From Bartonella raoultii (GTDB lineage: Bacteria > Pseudomonadota > Alphaproteobacteria > Rhizobiales > Rhizobiaceae): a stretch of 64,000 nucleotides of DNA. The translations under genes and the position numbers were made by a program. The notes beneath the pieces were generated by a model. That model was given only the letters and a program-made list of their open reading frames with translations, did not search any database and was not told the DNA's origin. Location: the NCBI RefSeq assembly GCF_019659805.1, contig NZ_JAIFRO010000003.1:275370-339369 (forward strand), given 5' to 3'. Of the stretch, positions 20,627-32,447 are shown one piece after another (the stretch's first letter is position 1; the number at the start of each line of letters is the position of its first letter).

Positions 20627-21894
20627 TATTCATACCTCAAAGCTTGCACAGGATCTAGCTTAGCTGCACGCCATGCCGGAATAATTGCAGCAAAAAATGA
20701 CAAAGCTAAAGCCATCACAGCAACCATAACAGTCTCTCCCCACTCAATTTGTGCAGGCAATTTTGTTAAAAAATAAAGTTGAGGATTAAAAACATCAACA
20801 TTAAACAACCAAGAGATAAAATTTTGAATATGATTGATATTCGCAGTTGCTATGATACCAAAAATTAAGCCTAATATTGTTCCAATAAACCCAATCATCA
20901 TACCAGTAATAATAAATATACGCAAAATTGCACTTTGTTGTGCACCCATTGTACGTAAAATTGCAATATCATGGCTTTTGTCTTTTACAAGCATAATCAG
21001 TCCTGAAATAATATTTAAAGCAGCAACGAGAACAATTAGCGAAAGAATAAAAAACATAACATTTCGTTCAATTTGTAAAGCTGAGAAAAAAGCTTGATTG
21101 CGCGCACGCCAATCAATTAAATAAACCTGTTGTTCAATAGCTTTTTCTATCATTGGTTTTATTAGATCAACCGAATCTGGATCATTGAGAAAGAGCTCTA
21201 AAGACTGAACCTTATTCCCCAAATTAAAAAACATTTGTGCTTCATGAAGAGGCATAAAAACAAATATTGAATCATATTCAGACATACCAACTTCAAAAAT
21301 AGCAGATACTTTATAAGCTTTAACACGTGGTGTAATCCCAAAAGGAGTCTCATCACCATCTGGAGTAACAATACGAAGATCACTCCCAATTGACAGGCCT
21401 AACTTTGCAGCTAAGCCACTTCCAATTGCTACCCCTTCTTCTTTATCAAAATGTGAAAGAGATCCTAATTTAATATTTTGGGATACTGTTTTAAGTTTCT
21501 CTAAATCTTGTTTACGCATACCACGAACCAAAGCACCTGATCCTCCTTGTAGTTGTCCCTGCACAAGTGCTTGGCCTTCAATAACAGGTAAAGCAAATTT
21601 CACACCCTTCACGGATTCTAAAGAGGAAATAAGAGTTTCATAATCAGAAAAACCAGAATTAACTGTTTGAACAATAAGATGACCATTCATACCAAGAATA
21701 CGATTAAGGAGCTCTGTACGAAAGCCATTCATCACTGCCATTACAACCACCAGAGCAAAGACCCCTAGCATAATTCCAATTAAAGAAATAATAGAAATAA
21801 CAGATGCAACAACATGTTTTTTATGAGGAATCATATAACGGAAAGCAATCATCCACTCATAAGATGACAACCATTTATTTCTCAACCTCATCAT
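20626..21894 (-). CDS. lolC: Lipoprotein-releasing system permease LolC/LolE
   Basis: Membrane subunit of the Lol exporter. It has one N-terminal membrane helix ([29 protein letters not shown] as two adjacent hydrophobic segments), a large periplasmic domain at about residues 60-265, and three C-terminal helices ending in [17 protein letters not shown], the hallmark of this FtsX-like family. Only one permease gene is present, so it probably acts as a homodimer, as in other alphaproteobacteria. 422 residues from 21894; an ATG at 21891 is equally possible. It lies eight bases after proS. Confidence 0.93.
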   Translation of the reverse strand: MMRLRNKWLSSYEWMIAFRYMIPHKKHVVASVISIISLIGIMLGVFALVVVMAVMNGFRTELLNRILGMNGHLIVQTVNSGFSDYETLISSLESVKGVKFALPVIEGQALVQGQLQGGSGALVRGMRKQDLEKLKTVSQNIKLGSLSHFDKEEGVAIGSGLAAKLGLSIGSDLRIVTPDGDETPFGITPRVKAYKVSAIFEVGMSEYDSIFVFMPLHEAQMFFNLGNKVQSLELFLNDPDSVDLIKPMIEKAIEQQVYLIDWRARNQAFFSALQIERNVMFFILSLIVLVAALNIISGLIMLVKDKSHDIAILRTMGAQQSAILRIFIITGMMIGFIGTILGLIFGIIATANINHIQNFISWLFNVDVFNPQLYFLTKLPAQIEWGETVMVAVMALALSFFAAIIPAWRAAKLDPVQALRYE

Positions 21895-21902
21895 AATATT
21901 GC

Positions 21903-23231
21903 CTATTTAATTACAGAAAATTGGCTGAGAGCATCTTCAACCGTTACAGTTTTTTTGCTACCTGTTTTTCGATCTTTTATTTCAACTTCATTTTGTGCAA
22001 GACCTTTAGGTCCAACGATGATTTGTGTCGGTAAACCAATCAAATCCATTGTAGCAAACTTTGATCCAGGACGCTCATTATTATCATCTAATAATGGGTC
22101 TAAACCAGCTGCTCTTAATCCCTGATAGAGCATTTCACAAGCATGTGTACATTTCTCATCATCTGGCTTCATGTTAATGATACCAACATCAAATGGTGCC
22201 ATTGATTTTGGCCACATAATACCATTTTCATCATGAAAAGCTTCAATCACTGCAGCAACAAGACGTGAAGGTCCAATACCATAAGATCCCATAGAAACTA
22301 TATGTTCTTTTCCATCCTTCCCCATGACTTTTGCTCCCATGGGAGAAGAATATTTCGTACCAAAATGAAAAATATGTCCAACCTCAATACCACGCGCTGA
22401 AAGACGATTTTGCTTAGAAACTTGCGCCCACTCTTCTTCATTATGCATTTCTTCTGTTGCTGCATAAAAGGACGTCCACTCTTTCACAATATTAGCTAAT
22501 TTAGCTTTATCACTGAAATCAATAGAACTATCTGGAACCGTAAGTTCAAGAAATTGTTTATCGCAAAATATAGCGCTTTCTCCCGTTTCAGCCAAAATAA
22601 TAAATTCGTGACTAAGTTCCCCACCAATTGGGCCTGTATCAGCACGCATAGGAATTGCTCTTAAACCAAGACGAGAAAAAGTACGTAAATAAGCAATAAA
22701 CATACGATTATAAGATGTTTTAGAGCCTTCATAATCAAGATCAAAAGAATAAGCATCTTTCATTAAAAATTCTCGTGAACGCATCACGCCAAAACGTGGA
22801 CGGATTTCATCACGAAACTTCCATTGAATATGATACAAATTAAGTGGAAGGTCTTTATAAGAACGAATATAGGAACGAAAAATATCAGTAACCATTTCTT
22901 CATTTGTCGGACCATAAAGTAAATCACGCTTTTGACGATCTTTAATGCGGAGCATTTCTAAACCATAATCATCATAACGACCACTTTCACGCCAAAGATC
23001 TGCAGATTGAATGGTGGGCATCAATATTTCTATAGCACCAGCCCGTTCTTGCTCTTCACGTATAATCTTACAAACTTTATCAAGTACTTTTTTACCTAAG
23101 GGAAGCCAAGAATAAATCCCTGATGTTTGTTGACGAATCATACCAGCACGCAACATAAATCGATGAGAAACAATCTCGGCTTCCTTAGGAGTCTCTTTTA
23201 AAAGTGGGAGAAAATATTGAGAAAGACGCAT
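21903..23231 (-). CDS. proS: Prolyl-tRNA synthetase (short alphaproteobacterial form)
   Basis: Class II synthetase that charges tRNA-Pro. Motif 2 lies in [28 protein letters not shown] and motif 3 in [13 protein letters not shown], followed by the anticodon-binding domain ([10 protein letters not shown]...[10 protein letters not shown]). At 442 residues it lacks the editing insertion found in the E. coli type, as is usual for alphaproteobacteria. The ATG at 23231 follows GGAG at a somewhat long spacing. It leads the lolC-lolD genes. Confidence 0.96.
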   Translation of the reverse strand: MRLSQYFLPLLKETPKEAEIVSHRFMLRAGMIRQQTSGIYSWLPLGKKVLDKVCKIIREEQERAGAIEILMPTIQSADLWRESGRYDDYGLEMLRIKDRQKRDLLYGPTNEEMVTDIFRSYIRSYKDLPLNLYHIQWKFRDEIRPRFGVMRSREFLMKDAYSFDLDYEGSKTSYNRMFIAYLRTFSRLGLRAIPMRADTGPIGGELSHEFIILAETGESAIFCDKQFLELTVPDSSIDFSDKAKLANIVKEWTSFYAATEEMHNEEEWAQVSKQNRLSARGIEVGHIFHFGTKYSSPMGAKVMGKDGKEHIVSMGSYGIGPSRLVAAVIEAFHDENGIMWPKSMAPFDVGIINMKPDDEKCTHACEMLYQGLRAAGLDPLLDDNNERPGSKFATMDLIGLPTQIIVGPKGLAQNEVEIKDRKTGSKKTVTVEDALSQFSVIK

Positions 23232-23455
23232 TGAAATAATTAACTCCTAACTAGATCCATTGTATTAAAACAATGAAAAATATATCCTACGCTCATCTAT
23301 AGCTACATTCTAAATACTTGCCAATATAACGATCATGTTATTGAAAAATTTATGTCTTATCTTGCTTATCAGCTTTATTTTTAGTGATAAAATGCTTTGA
23401 TAAGCCCCTCCCCCTTTCTTTCATAAAAAAAATGATATAATAATACTAAAGTACT

Positions 23456-25132
23456 TTATTTTGATCTGTGTAAAAAAACTGTACAGATAGGCTTTTTTTT
23501 CCAAACTTCATGAGTTGCAGATCTCACTGCACGTCGTATTGCTTCTTGAACAAGTTCATTATTTTTTCGTTTAATACGTGGAATATTATAAAAAGTATTT
23601 TCCACTACATCGAAAAGAATATCTTTCAAACTTTCTCCTTTTTCATTTCTTACAGGTAATCCAAATGTGCTCAAACCAATATCACCATATAATTCATGCT
23701 TATTATTCAAATGGATAGAAACAGCAATATAACCAGCATAACTTAATTTGCGACGTTCACGAATTCCTAATTCATCCTCATTTCCTAGAAGACAACCATC
23801 TTTATAAATACGACCAACAGGAACTTGATCAATAACTTCTACAGGATCTGGAGCAAGGCGTAATATACTACCGTTTCTTATATCCGTCACAATTTTGATA
23901 CCTGCTTGACGGGCTAGTTCCGCTTGAGCAGTAAGATGCATTGCCTCACCATGTACAGGCACAAGTATCTGTGGTTTTATCCAATCATACATCTGTAAAA
24001 GCTCTAGGCGACGGGGATGACCTGAAACATGGACAAGTTCATCCTCATTTGTAATTACTTTAATACCTAGATCAATGAAACGATTTTGTATCTCGATAAT
24101 CGCTTTTTCATTTCCTGGAATACTTCTTGAAGAATAAATAACAGTATCACCAGAAGAAAGTGCAATATTTCTCATCTCATTGCGTGATAATTTAGCTAAA
24201 GCAGCACATGGCTCCCCTTGGCTCCCCGTTACCACCAAAACAAGGTCTTTGCGTGGAATATAACCATAATCTTCTTCGCTAACAAATGGTGCTAACCCAT
24301 TCATATAACCTAACTCTTCTGCAATCATAATACTACGCTTAAGGGATCGTCCAACAATGAGGACCTTACGCCCAACAGATTCGGCAGCAAGAGCAATTGA
24401 ACGTATCCGACCAACATTCGATGCAAAAGTTGCTATTGCAACTCGTCCTTCCGCTTTTGAAATAATTTCAGAAAGACTACTCTGAACTTGTTGCTCTGAT
24501 GCTGTTATACCATCTCGACATGCATTTGTAGAATCGCACAGTAATGCTAAAATACCTTTTTTGCCTAAAGTTCGAAACCGTTTTTCATCCGTTATAGGCC
24601 CCAACGAAGGTCTATGATCAATTTTCCAATCTCCTGTATGAATTACAGTTCCTAAAGAGGTTGTAATCGCTAAAGATACAGATTCTGGAATGGAATGATT
24701 AACAGCGATAGCTTCTATTGCAAAGGGGCCAACCTGAAAACAATCACCAGCTTTAAAAATATTGAATGAAACTTTATGAAATTCAAAGTCTGATTGTTTT
24801 TTACTTTCCAATAATCCTGCTGTGAAAGCTGTACAGTAAAGTGGAATTTGTAATTTTGGCCATAAATCAAGAACAGCACCATAATGATCTTCATGAGCAT
24901 GCGTTAAAACAAGACCACGTATATTATGTTTTTCACTTTCTAGGAAACGAATATCAGGTAAAATAAGATCTGCTCCTGGTAACTCAGCTCCCGCAAAACT
25001 AACACCCATATCAACAAGTAGCCATTCACGAAGATCTTGAGAACCAAATCCATAAGCAGCCAAATTCATGCCGATTTCACCTACCCCTCCAAAAGGTAAA
25101 AAAACAAACTCATTTTTATTGGCTGCAAGCAT
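23456..25132 (-). CDS. rnj: Ribonuclease J
   Basis: Metallo-beta-lactamase/beta-CASP ribonuclease with 5' exonuclease and endonuclease activity on RNA. The zinc motif HAHEDHYGAV sits near residue 72, with further metal ligands in NHSIPESV and HTGDWKID; the beta-CASP domain and a C-terminal domain follow. The longest frame starts at TTG (25153). The ATG at 25132 has GAGGAG six bases upstream and gives MLAANKNEF and 558 residues, so it is preferred. Having both RNase E (rne, in this window) and RNase J is normal for rhizobia. Confidence 0.95.
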   Translation of the reverse strand: MLAANKNEFVFLPFGGVGEIGMNLAAYGFGSQDLREWLLVDMGVSFAGAELPGADLILPDIRFLESEKHNIRGLVLTHAHEDHYGAVLDLWPKLQIPLYCTAFTAGLLESKKQSDFEFHKVSFNIFKAGDCFQVGPFAIEAIAVNHSIPESVSLAITTSLGTVIHTGDWKIDHRPSLGPITDEKRFRTLGKKGILALLCDSTNACRDGITASEQQVQSSLSEIISKAEGRVAIATFASNVGRIRSIALAAESVGRKVLIVGRSLKRSIMIAEELGYMNGLAPFVSEEDYGYIPRKDLVLVVTGSQGEPCAALAKLSRNEMRNIALSSGDTVIYSSRSIPGNEKAIIEIQNRFIDLGIKVITNEDELVHVSGHPRRLELLQMYDWIKPQILVPVHGEAMHLTAQAELARQAGIKIVTDIRNGSILRLAPDPVEVIDQVPVGRIYKDGCLLGNEDELGIRERRKLSYAGYIAVSIHLNNKHELYGDIGLSTFGLPVRNEKGESLKDILFDVVENTFYNIPRIKRKNNELVQEAIRRAVRSATHEVWKKKPICTVFLHRSK

Positions 25133-25185
25133 AAACATCTCCTCAATGATCAAAATAATCTGATGATAAAATAAATTTTAATATA

Positions 25186-25989
25186 TTAATAACGATCTAC
25201 ATAAACAGAAGCTGCCAAACCAAAATGAACATCTCCAGCAGTTATAATGGCTTTTTGACCATTTGTCTGTTTTATGATACAATTGAAATCGCTATCTAGT
25301 CCCTCAAAAATACCTTCGGTAATTTTTTTGTCATCAATTATTTTAACATATTGTCCAAGATGAGCTGAATATAAAAGCCATTTTTCACGGATAATATCCT
25401 GTCCTCTTGTTTGCTGCCAAAGAAGATAATTCTTCGCAAAAGATTCCGTTAAAGCCGTAAATAACTGTTCTGTTTCAATATGCAAACCAATATTCTTTAA
25501 GCTTGAAGTAGGATACGGTGCATTTTCATAATGATATTTTACATTTATTCCAATACCAATTACCAATGCATCCTGTTGCGTTGGTAATTTAAAAATTTCA
25601 AGTAAGATTCCAGCGCCTTTCGCTCCTCTTAGCAAAATATCATTTGGCCATTTTAAACTCACAATATTATTTATTTGTTTTTCATCTTCTATAAATTGCT
25701 TTATTGCCTCTACCACACTTACTCCAGAAACAAAACCAAGCTGAGCAGCTGTTTTATGAACAATACCATCAATTAATAAAACACTAGAATAAAGGTTTCC
25801 CCTAGGACTAGACCATATTCTACCTCGTCTCGCTCTTCCTTGTAATTGCTCTTGTGCAACAACCCAAAGATTTCCGCCATGACCAGCTTGTGCTTTTTGC
25901 TGAGCAATAAGATTTGTTGATTCAACAGCTTCGTATGATACAACAGTGTATCCTTGTTTTTGTGCAAAATCTGATAAAAGATAAACCAT
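25186..25989 (-). CDS. birA: Biotin--[acetyl-CoA-carboxylase] ligase, catalytic domain only
   Basis: Attaches biotin to the carrier protein of acetyl-CoA carboxylase. The biotin/ATP site motif appears as GRARRGRIWSSPRGNLY, followed by SLKWPNDILL. The protein begins directly with the ligase domain (residue 18, VVSYEAVESTN), so the N-terminal helix-turn-helix of the E. coli BirA repressor is missing and it should not regulate transcription directly. A small C-terminal domain closes it at 267 residues. It follows nuoN by five bases and is probably part of the same transcript. Confidence 0.94.
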   Translation of the reverse strand: MVYLLSDFAQKQGYTVVSYEAVESTNLIAQQKAQAGHGGNLWVVAQEQLQGRARRGRIWSSPRGNLYSSVLLIDGIVHKTAAQLGFVSGVSVVEAIKQFIEDEKQINNIVSLKWPNDILLRGAKGAGILLEIFKLPTQQDALVIGIGINVKYHYENAPYPTSSLKNIGLHIETEQLFTALTESFAKNYLLWQQTRGQDIIREKWLLYSAHLGQYVKIIDDKKITEGIFEGLDSDFNCIIKQTNGQKAIITAGDVHFGLAASVYVDRY

Positions 25990-25994
25990 ATGTG

Positions 25995-27455
25995 TTAAAA
26001 TAGTGCTGCGGCGGCTTTTTCTGCCAACTCAGCAAACCAAATTCCGAAAAACGTATAAAATAAAATAAATAAAGCAGAAAGGCCAAGACAAAACTGAAGC
26101 TCATTTGATACAATAATAAAATGTGCTTTTGCCTCATCAAACCACATAATCTTGATAACACGCAAATAATAAAAAGCCCCAATAACAGATGCTATCATAC
26201 CAACAATAACAAGGGGTGTAAGACCAGCATGAACAGCAGCAGAAAATGTATACCACTTACCAAAAAAACCAGCCATAGGTGGTATACTTGCTAAAGAAAA
26301 AAGCTGTATCGTCATTACAACAGCCATAAATGGATTTGTCTTGACTAACCCTGAAAGATCATAAATGTTCTCAACATTTCCATTTCTTAATCGCATTCCA
26401 AGAATAAAAGCAAATGAACCAATTGTCATACCAAGATAAATTGTCATATAAAGAATAACACTTTTGACCCCAAGCATATCTCCAGCTGCTAAACCAACAA
26501 GTGCATATCCCATATGACTAATCGATGAATAAGCCATTAAACGCTTAATATTACTTTGACCAATCGCTGCAAATGCACCAAGTATCATTGAAGCAATTGC
26601 CATAAATATCAAAATTTGTTGCCATGCAGGCATAGAGCCATTAGAGCTTCCTAATGGAATGAAAGTCATAACAATAATACGAATGATTAAGGCCATTGCC
26701 GCAACTTTAGGAGCACCAGCAAAAAATGCTGTAATGGGTGTTGGTGCCCCTTCATAAACATCAGGTGTCCACATATGAAATGGAACCACAGAAATTTTGA
26801 AAGCTAAACCTGCTAAAATAAAGACAATTCCAAAAATAACACCCAATTGTAAACTACTACCAGTGAGAGAAACAGCAATTTCACGGAAACCAATTTGACC
26901 AGTAAAACCATAAAGCAAGGAAATACCATAAAGTAATAAACCCGAAGATAATGCTCCTAATACAAAGTACTTTAGACCAGCTTCAGAAGATTTTATGTTA
27001 TTACGATTAATCGCAGCTAAAACATATAATGCTAAAGACTGTAACTCTAATCCCATATAAAGCGACAACGTATTGCCCGCTGAAATCATCAACATCATAC
27101 CAAGAGTTGCAAAAAGAACGAGTACAGGAAATTCAAATATATCAAATTTTTGTACACTGGTAAAATTAACAGACATAATAAGAGCAAAAAGCGCACCAAT
27201 AAGCGTTAAAATTTTCATATAACGACCAAAGGAGTCAATAATGAGCGCATTGGTTTGAAACAAGCCATTTTTCGGAAAAATAATAATTATAACAATAGTT
27301 GCTACAAAAAGAGCAATAGCTAATCCCGTAACGGTTAAAGAAGCGCGCGCTTTGGAATAAACACCTATCAAGAGCAACACAACTCCTCCTAATGCTATTA
27401 AAATTTCTGGAAGAATTAACACTAATTGAGCGATTATTTCAGTTTGCATGAGCAT
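25995..27455 (-). CDS. nuoN: NADH-quinone oxidoreductase subunit N
   Basis: Antiporter-like membrane subunit of respiratory complex I, one of three (L, M, N) that move protons. About 14 membrane helices; the conserved lysine-bearing helices include FKISVVPFHMWTPDVYEGAPT, the discontinuous-helix signature. 486 residues. Last gene of the nuo operon, twelve bases after nuoM. ATGs at 27455 and 27449 are both possible. Confidence 0.97.
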   Translation of the reverse strand: MLMQTEIIAQLVLILPEILIALGGVVLLLIGVYSKARASLTVTGLAIALFVATIVIIIIFPKNGLFQTNALIIDSFGRYMKILTLIGALFALIMSVNFTSVQKFDIFEFPVLVLFATLGMMLMISAGNTLSLYMGLELQSLALYVLAAINRNNIKSSEAGLKYFVLGALSSGLLLYGISLLYGFTGQIGFREIAVSLTGSSLQLGVIFGIVFILAGLAFKISVVPFHMWTPDVYEGAPTPITAFFAGAPKVAAMALIIRIIVMTFIPLGSSNGSMPAWQQILIFMAIASMILGAFAAIGQSNIKRLMAYSSISHMGYALVGLAAGDMLGVKSVILYMTIYLGMTIGSFAFILGMRLRNGNVENIYDLSGLVKTNPFMAVVMTIQLFSLASIPPMAGFFGKWYTFSAAVHAGLTPLVIVGMIASVIGAFYYLRVIKIMWFDEAKAHFIIVSNELQFCLGLSALFILFYTFFGIWFAELAEKAAAALF

Positions 27456-27466
27456 TATTCTCTTAT

Positions 27467-28936
27467 CTAGTGTAGTTTATTAATGAGGGCTTCTACGGAA
27501 AACGCCGTTGCTTTAAGGATAGGCGTTGGATAAATCCCAAAAAATATTGTAAGAATAACCATTGGATAAAGGATAAATTTTTCTCTTGAAGAAAGATCAG
27601 TAAGAACTTTTAAATTCTCTTTATCTAAGGAACCAAAAATCACACGCCGATAAAGATAAAGTGCATAAGCTGCCGATAAAATAACGCCAGTTGTAGCAAA
27701 AACAACAACCAATTTACTCACTTGAAAAACACCAATTAAGGTTAAAAATTCACCCAAAAATCCTGAACTTCCTGGTAATCCAACATTTGCCATAGTAAAA
27801 ATCAAGAAAACAACAGCATATTTGGGCATATTATTTACTAAACCACCAAAAGCTGAAATTTCACGTGTATGCAAGCGATCGTAGATAACCCCAACACAGA
27901 GAAATAATGCTGCTGAAACAATTCCATGTGATAACATTTGATAAATAGCACCTTGGACAGCTTGCTCATTTGCAGCAAAAATACCCATTGTTACGTATCC
28001 CATATGTGCTACTGAAGAATAAGCAATTAGTTTTTTTATATCACTTTGCACAAGCGCAACCAACGAGGTGTAAATAATAGCGATAAGCGACAACGTAAAA
28101 ACCAAAGAAGAAAACGTAGCAGAAGCAAGAGGAAACATTGGTAGAGAAAAACGGAGAAAACCATATCCACCTAATTTTAATAATACACCAGCTAAAATAA
28201 CAGAGCCAGCCGTTGGAGCCTCAACATGAGCATCAGGGAGCCATGTATGAACTGGCCACATCGGCATTTTAACCGCAAAAGATGCAAAAAACGCAAGCCA
28301 TAACCATATTTGCATATGTGCTGGAAACTGATAATTGAGTAAAGTTGGTATATCAAGTGTTCCTGCTTCCCAATACATTGTCATAAGAGCAACAAGCATA
28401 AGCACTGAACCAAGCAATGTATATAAGAAAAACTTTATACTTGCATAAACACGCCGTGGTCCACCCCAAACCCCTATAATAATAAACATTGGGATAAGGC
28501 TACCTTCAAAAAAAACATAAAACAATATTGCATCAAGAGCACAAAAAACACCAATAATAGCTACTTCAAGAAGAAGAAAAGCAATCATATAAGCTTTTAA
28601 TCTCTCTTTAACATTGTTCCAACTCGCTAAAATACAAAACGGTAAAAGAAAAGCGGAAAGGACAACAAAAAGAATAGAAATACCATCAACCCCCATATGG
28701 TAGCTAATTCCTCCTCCTAACCAACTCAATTTTTCAACCATTTGAAAGTGTGTATTTGTGGAATCAAAACCGACCCAAATAATGAGAGAAATAATAAAAA
28801 CAAATACAGTTGTAAAAAATGCTACATTACGTATGTTATGTCGCGCTGCTTCACTATCATCTTTAATGAATAAAATTAGCAAAACACCTACAAGTGGTAA
28901 AAATGTAACTGTAGAAAGAATAGGCCAATCGGTCAT
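27467..28936 (-). CDS. nuoM: NADH-quinone oxidoreductase subunit M
   Basis: Antiporter-like proton-pumping subunit of complex I, with about 14 membrane helices. It carries [23 protein letters not shown], the conserved lysine and HTWLPDAH signature, and the key glutamate region in the fifth helix ([13 protein letters not shown]). The longest frame begins at 28963 inside nuoL; the ATG at 28936 (MTDWPIL) overlaps the nuoL stop as TGATG and has GGGGG upstream, so it is the better start, giving 489 residues. Confidence 0.97.
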   Translation of the reverse strand: MTDWPILSTVTFLPLVGVLLILFIKDDSEAARHNIRNVAFFTTVFVFIISLIIWVGFDSTNTHFQMVEKLSWLGGGISYHMGVDGISILFVVLSAFLLPFCILASWNNVKERLKAYMIAFLLLEVAIIGVFCALDAILFYVFFEGSLIPMFIIIGVWGGPRRVYASIKFFLYTLLGSVLMLVALMTMYWEAGTLDIPTLLNYQFPAHMQIWLWLAFFASFAVKMPMWPVHTWLPDAHVEAPTAGSVILAGVLLKLGGYGFLRFSLPMFPLASATFSSLVFTLSLIAIIYTSLVALVQSDIKKLIAYSSVAHMGYVTMGIFAANEQAVQGAIYQMLSHGIVSAALFLCVGVIYDRLHTREISAFGGLVNNMPKYAVVFLIFTMANVGLPGSSGFLGEFLTLIGVFQVSKLVVVFATTGVILSAAYALYLYRRVIFGSLDKENLKVLTDLSSREKFILYPMVILTIFFGIYPTPILKATAFSVEALINKLH

Positions 28937-30900
28937 CAGTTTACGCCCCCGATCATCATCCATGTGATAAACAATGCAATACCAATAAGCATTGCAAATG
29001 CATAGTGATAAAGATAGCCTGTTTGCAATCGAACAACTCTGTTGGTGATATCAACAACACGTGCTGCGATTCCATTCGGACCTAGACCATCAATAATTTT
29101 ACCATCCCCCACTTTCCAAAGAAAAGAACCAATCTTGAAGGCGGAACGAACGAATAAAAAATGATATAGTTGATCAAAATACCATTTTTGGTAAAGAAAC
29201 TGATACACTCTAGGCATGAGAGCAGCCAATTTCTTCGGAAGAGAAGGAGCAAAAATATAAAATAAATAGGCTAAAACGAATCCAATAACCATTGCTGTAA
29301 ATGGCGACCATTTTACCCAATTAAAGACATGATGAGAATCATGGAGAATATGATTGTGGCTACTTGTAAATAATACGCCTTTCCAAAAAGTATTATATAA
29401 ATTACCAAAAAAATAAGGTTGAAAAATAACACCAGCAAATATTGCTCCAATAGATAAAAGAAGAAGTGGAATTAACATTACTGGCGGTGATTCATGAACA
29501 TGATGCATAACATCAACTGTAGCCCGCGGTTTACCATGAAATGTCATAAACATAAGCCGCCATGAATAAAAACTTGTTAATAAAGCAGCAAAAACAAGGA
29601 GATAAAAAGCATATCCTGAAGCAATATTATGGGATGCAAAGGCAGACTCTATAATTGCATCTTTGGAAAAAAAACCAGCAGTTCCAAAAACTGTCCCTGG
29701 AATTCCAACACCTGTTAAGGCAAGAGTTCCTATCATCATCATCCAATAAGTTACCTTTATATGCTTGCGTAACCCTCCCATTTTTCTCATATCTTGCTCA
29801 TCAGATACAGCATGAATTACGGAACCTGCACCAAGAAATAATAAAGCTTTAAAAAAAGCATGTGTAAAAAGATGAAAAACAGCTGCGCCATACGCTCCAA
29901 CACCAAGAGCAACAAACATGTAACCAAGTTGAGAACATGTAGAATATGCAATAACACGTTTAATATCATTTTGCACCAATCCCACAGTTGCTGCAAAAAA
30001 TGCAGTAGTTGCTCCAACAATAATAATCACTGTTAAAGCAGTGGAAGAAAGTTCAAAAATTGGAGACATGCGCGCAACCATAAAAATGCCAGCTGTAACC
30101 ATTGTTGCTGCATGAATAAGTGCTGATACAGGAGTAGGCCCTTCCATAGCATCAGGAAGCCATGTATGTAAAAAAAACTGTGCGGATTTACCCATTGCAC
30201 CAACAAATAACAAAAGGCATGTAACAGTAATGGCTGCTTGTCCATTAAGCTGCCAACCTAAAAACGTCATATTTTGTATAAAGCTCTTATCTGCAGCTTT
30301 TGCAAAAATAGTAGAAAAATCAACTGATTGAAATAAAACAAAAATACTAAAAATTCCTAAGAGAAAGCCAAAGTCTCCAACACGGTTAACCACAAAAGCT
30401 TTTATTGCAGCTTTATTAGCAGAATCGCGTTGAAACCAAAAACCAATGAGCAAATAAGAAGCTAACCCTACACCTTCCCATCCAAAAAACATTTGAATTA
30501 AATTCTTGGATGTTACCAACATCAGCATCATAAATGTAAAAAGAGAAAGGTAAGAAAAAAAACGGGGTTTTGAAGGGTCATGATGCATATAACCAATTGA
30601 ATAAATATGTACTAATGCTGAAACACTATTTACAACAATAAGCATAACAGCTGTTAATGTATCAATATGTAAAGCCCAATCAAAACTTAATCCATCGACA
30701 CTTAGCCAATGTAACACGAGTAAATCAACTGCTGGAGCATGACCAAGAGCGATATTAAAAAAAGCTACCCATGATAATATGGCAACAATCACCATAAAAC
30801 TACATGTTATTAATTCACTCGCGCGATCTCCTATAGATTTCCCACCTATAGCTGCAATTAAAAAGCCCAAAAGCGGTAGAAAGACGATCGTATAATACAT
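28936..30900 (-). CDS. nuoL: NADH-quinone oxidoreductase subunit L
   Basis: Largest antiporter-like subunit of complex I, with the long lateral helix that clamps the membrane arm. Visible are [18 protein letters not shown] (conserved glutamate) and [19 protein letters not shown] (conserved lysine region). The C-terminal extension ends in a last membrane helix ([17 protein letters not shown]). The frame opens with GTG at 30903 directly before the ATG at 30900, which is preferred; 654 residues. Three bases separate it from nuoK. Confidence 0.97.
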   Translation of the reverse strand: MYYTIVFLPLLGFLIAAIGGKSIGDRASELITCSFMVIVAILSWVAFFNIALGHAPAVDLLVLHWLSVDGLSFDWALHIDTLTAVMLIVVNSVSALVHIYSIGYMHHDPSKPRFFSYLSLFTFMMLMLVTSKNLIQMFFGWEGVGLASYLLIGFWFQRDSANKAAIKAFVVNRVGDFGFLLGIFSIFVLFQSVDFSTIFAKAADKSFIQNMTFLGWQLNGQAAITVTCLLLFVGAMGKSAQFFLHTWLPDAMEGPTPVSALIHAATMVTAGIFMVARMSPIFELSSTALTVIIIVGATTAFFAATVGLVQNDIKRVIAYSTCSQLGYMFVALGVGAYGAAVFHLFTHAFFKALLFLGAGSVIHAVSDEQDMRKMGGLRKHIKVTYWMMMIGTLALTGVGIPGTVFGTAGFFSKDAIIESAFASHNIASGYAFYLLVFAALLTSFYSWRLMFMTFHGKPRATVDVMHHVHESPPVMLIPLLLLSIGAIFAGVIFQPYFFGNLYNTFWKGVLFTSSHNHILHDSHHVFNWVKWSPFTAMVIGFVLAYLFYIFAPSLPKKLAALMPRVYQFLYQKWYFDQLYHFLFVRSAFKIGSFLWKVGDGKIIDGLGPNGIAARVVDITNRVVRLQTGYLYHYAFAMLIGIALFITWMMIGGVN

Positions 30901-30906
30901 CACTGA

Positions 30907-31215
30907 TTAGCCTTTCATTACATTAACATCTTCAACCGCAATAGAACCACGATTACGGAAAAAAACCACAAGAATTGCTAAACCAATTGCTGCTTCAGCA
31001 GCAGCAACTGTTAGGATGAATAAAGCAAATATCTGACCGACAAGATCATGAAGAAATGCTGAAAATGCAACAAAATTGAGATTTACAGAAAGCAATATAA
31101 GCTCAATAGACATCAAGATAATAATTACATTCTTTCTGTTGAGAAAAATTCCAGCAATACCGATTGTAAACATTAAAGCAGAAACAGTCAGATAATGCGT
31201 AATACCAATATGCAT
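30907..31215 (-). CDS. nuoK: NADH-quinone oxidoreductase subunit K
   Basis: Small membrane subunit of complex I (102 residues, three helices), homologue of MrpC/ND4L. The conserved glutamates of the proton path are in [17 protein letters not shown] and [12 protein letters not shown]. The ATG is preceded by a G-run (GGGGGGGCT). Confidence 0.97.
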   Translation of the reverse strand: MHIGITHYLTVSALMFTIGIAGIFLNRKNVIIILMSIELILLSVNLNFVAFSAFLHDLVGQIFALFILTVAAAEAAIGLAILVVFFRNRGSIAVEDVNVMKG

Positions 31216-31224
31216 AGCCCCCCC

Positions 31225-31845
31225 TTAAATACCCTTACCTGATTCAACTTTTTTAATTTCAATCGCACTTTCTACTGTTCTAGAAACTTGCGCTGCAATA
31301 GATTGCCGCTTTACACCAGACTTATGACGAAGTGTTAAAACAATAGCACCAATCATTGCCGTTAATAAAATGATTCCAGCTGTTTGAAAATAGAAAACAT
31401 AATTTGTATAGAGAACATCACCTAATGCCTGTGTATTTGTTCGTTGTGCTAAATCTGGCATTGGTTGGGTAATATGCGCTTTAAGAATAGGAGAAAAATG
31501 GCTACTTACAAAAACAACAACTAATTCTACAGCAACAATAACGCCAACAAGGGCTCCAATAGGAGCGTATCGGAGTGCGCCACTTTTTAACTCAGCAAAA
31601 TCAACATCAAGCATCATAACTACAAATAAAAATAAAACAGCGACAGCCCCAACATAAACTACCAGCAAAATAAGTCCCAAAAACTCTGCTCCCGCAAGTA
31701 AAAATAAAGCTGCTGCATTAAAAAACGCCAATATCAAAAACAAGACAGAATGTACAGGATTGCGTGCTGTAATAACAATAACAGCACTGGCAAGCATAAT
31801 AAAAGCAAATAAATAGAAAAATGCCGCCGCTAGATCTGTTAGCAT
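31225..31845 (-). CDS. nuoJ: NADH-quinone oxidoreductase subunit J
   Basis: Membrane subunit of complex I (ND6 homologue), 206 residues with five helices. The conserved LVVYVGAVAVLFLFVVMML helix, with its pi-bulge glycine, is clear. GAGGAG lies seven bases before the ATG. It is separated from nuoI by 96 bases, a slightly larger gap than elsewhere in the operon. Confidence 0.97.
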   Translation of the reverse strand: MLTDLAAAFFYLFAFIMLASAVIVITARNPVHSVLFLILAFFNAAALFLLAGAEFLGLILLVVYVGAVAVLFLFVVMMLDVDFAELKSGALRYAPIGALVGVIVAVELVVVFVSSHFSPILKAHITQPMPDLAQRTNTQALGDVLYTNYVFYFQTAGIILLTAMIGAIVLTLRHKSGVKRQSIAAQVSRTVESAIEIKKVESGKGI

Positions 31846-31941
31846 AGGCTTCTCCTCAATTAATAAAACGATTGGTACAAAATTTTCATACCAGATTACT
31901 ATTTACCGGAAATCTATCCGACACCTCATTTAATGATACAC

Positions 31942-32433
31942 TTAACGATAAGGTGCATCCATCAATATATTCCGAGCAATTTCTCTCTCCCAGCGATCTC
32001 CATTCATTAAAAGCTTTTCTTTATCATAATAAAGTTCTTCACGCGTTTCTGTCGCAAACTCAAAATTAGGGCCTTCAACAATAGCCTCTACTGGGCAAGC
32101 TTCTTGACAAAAACCACAATAAATACATTTCACCATATCTATATCATAACGAACAGTTCTACGTGTACCATCATTTCGTCGTGGTCCTGCTTCAATTGTA
32201 ATGGCTTGTGCAGGACAAATCGCTTCACACAATTTACAAGCGATGCATCTTTCTTCACCATTTGGATAGCGACGTAACGCATGTTCACCACGAAATCGTT
32301 GAGAGACAACCCCTTTTTCATAAGGATAGTTAATTGTAGGCTTTGGTGAAAAAAATTGACGCATTGCTAAGAAAAAAGCACTCACAAATTCTAATAGAAG
32401 GAGTGACTTTGCAGCCTGAATAAAACCTGACAT
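31942..32433 (-). CDS. nuoI: NADH-quinone oxidoreductase subunit I
   Basis: Peripheral-arm subunit that holds two [4Fe-4S] clusters (N6a, N6b) bringing electrons to the quinone site. The two ferredoxin motifs are [12 protein letters not shown] and [12 protein letters not shown]. The open frame extends 93 bases upstream, but the ATG at 32433 ([16 protein letters not shown]) has GAGGAG in front and gives the usual 163 residues. The gap to nuoH is 14 bases. Confidence 0.98.
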   Translation of the reverse strand: MSGFIQAAKSLLLLEFVSAFFLAMRQFFSPKPTINYPYEKGVVSQRFRGEHALRRYPNGEERCIACKLCEAICPAQAITIEAGPRRNDGTRRTVRYDIDMVKCIYCGFCQEACPVEAIVEGPNFEFATETREELYYDKEKLLMNGDRWEREIARNILMDAPYR

Positions 32434-32447
32434 CGCGAAATCTCCTC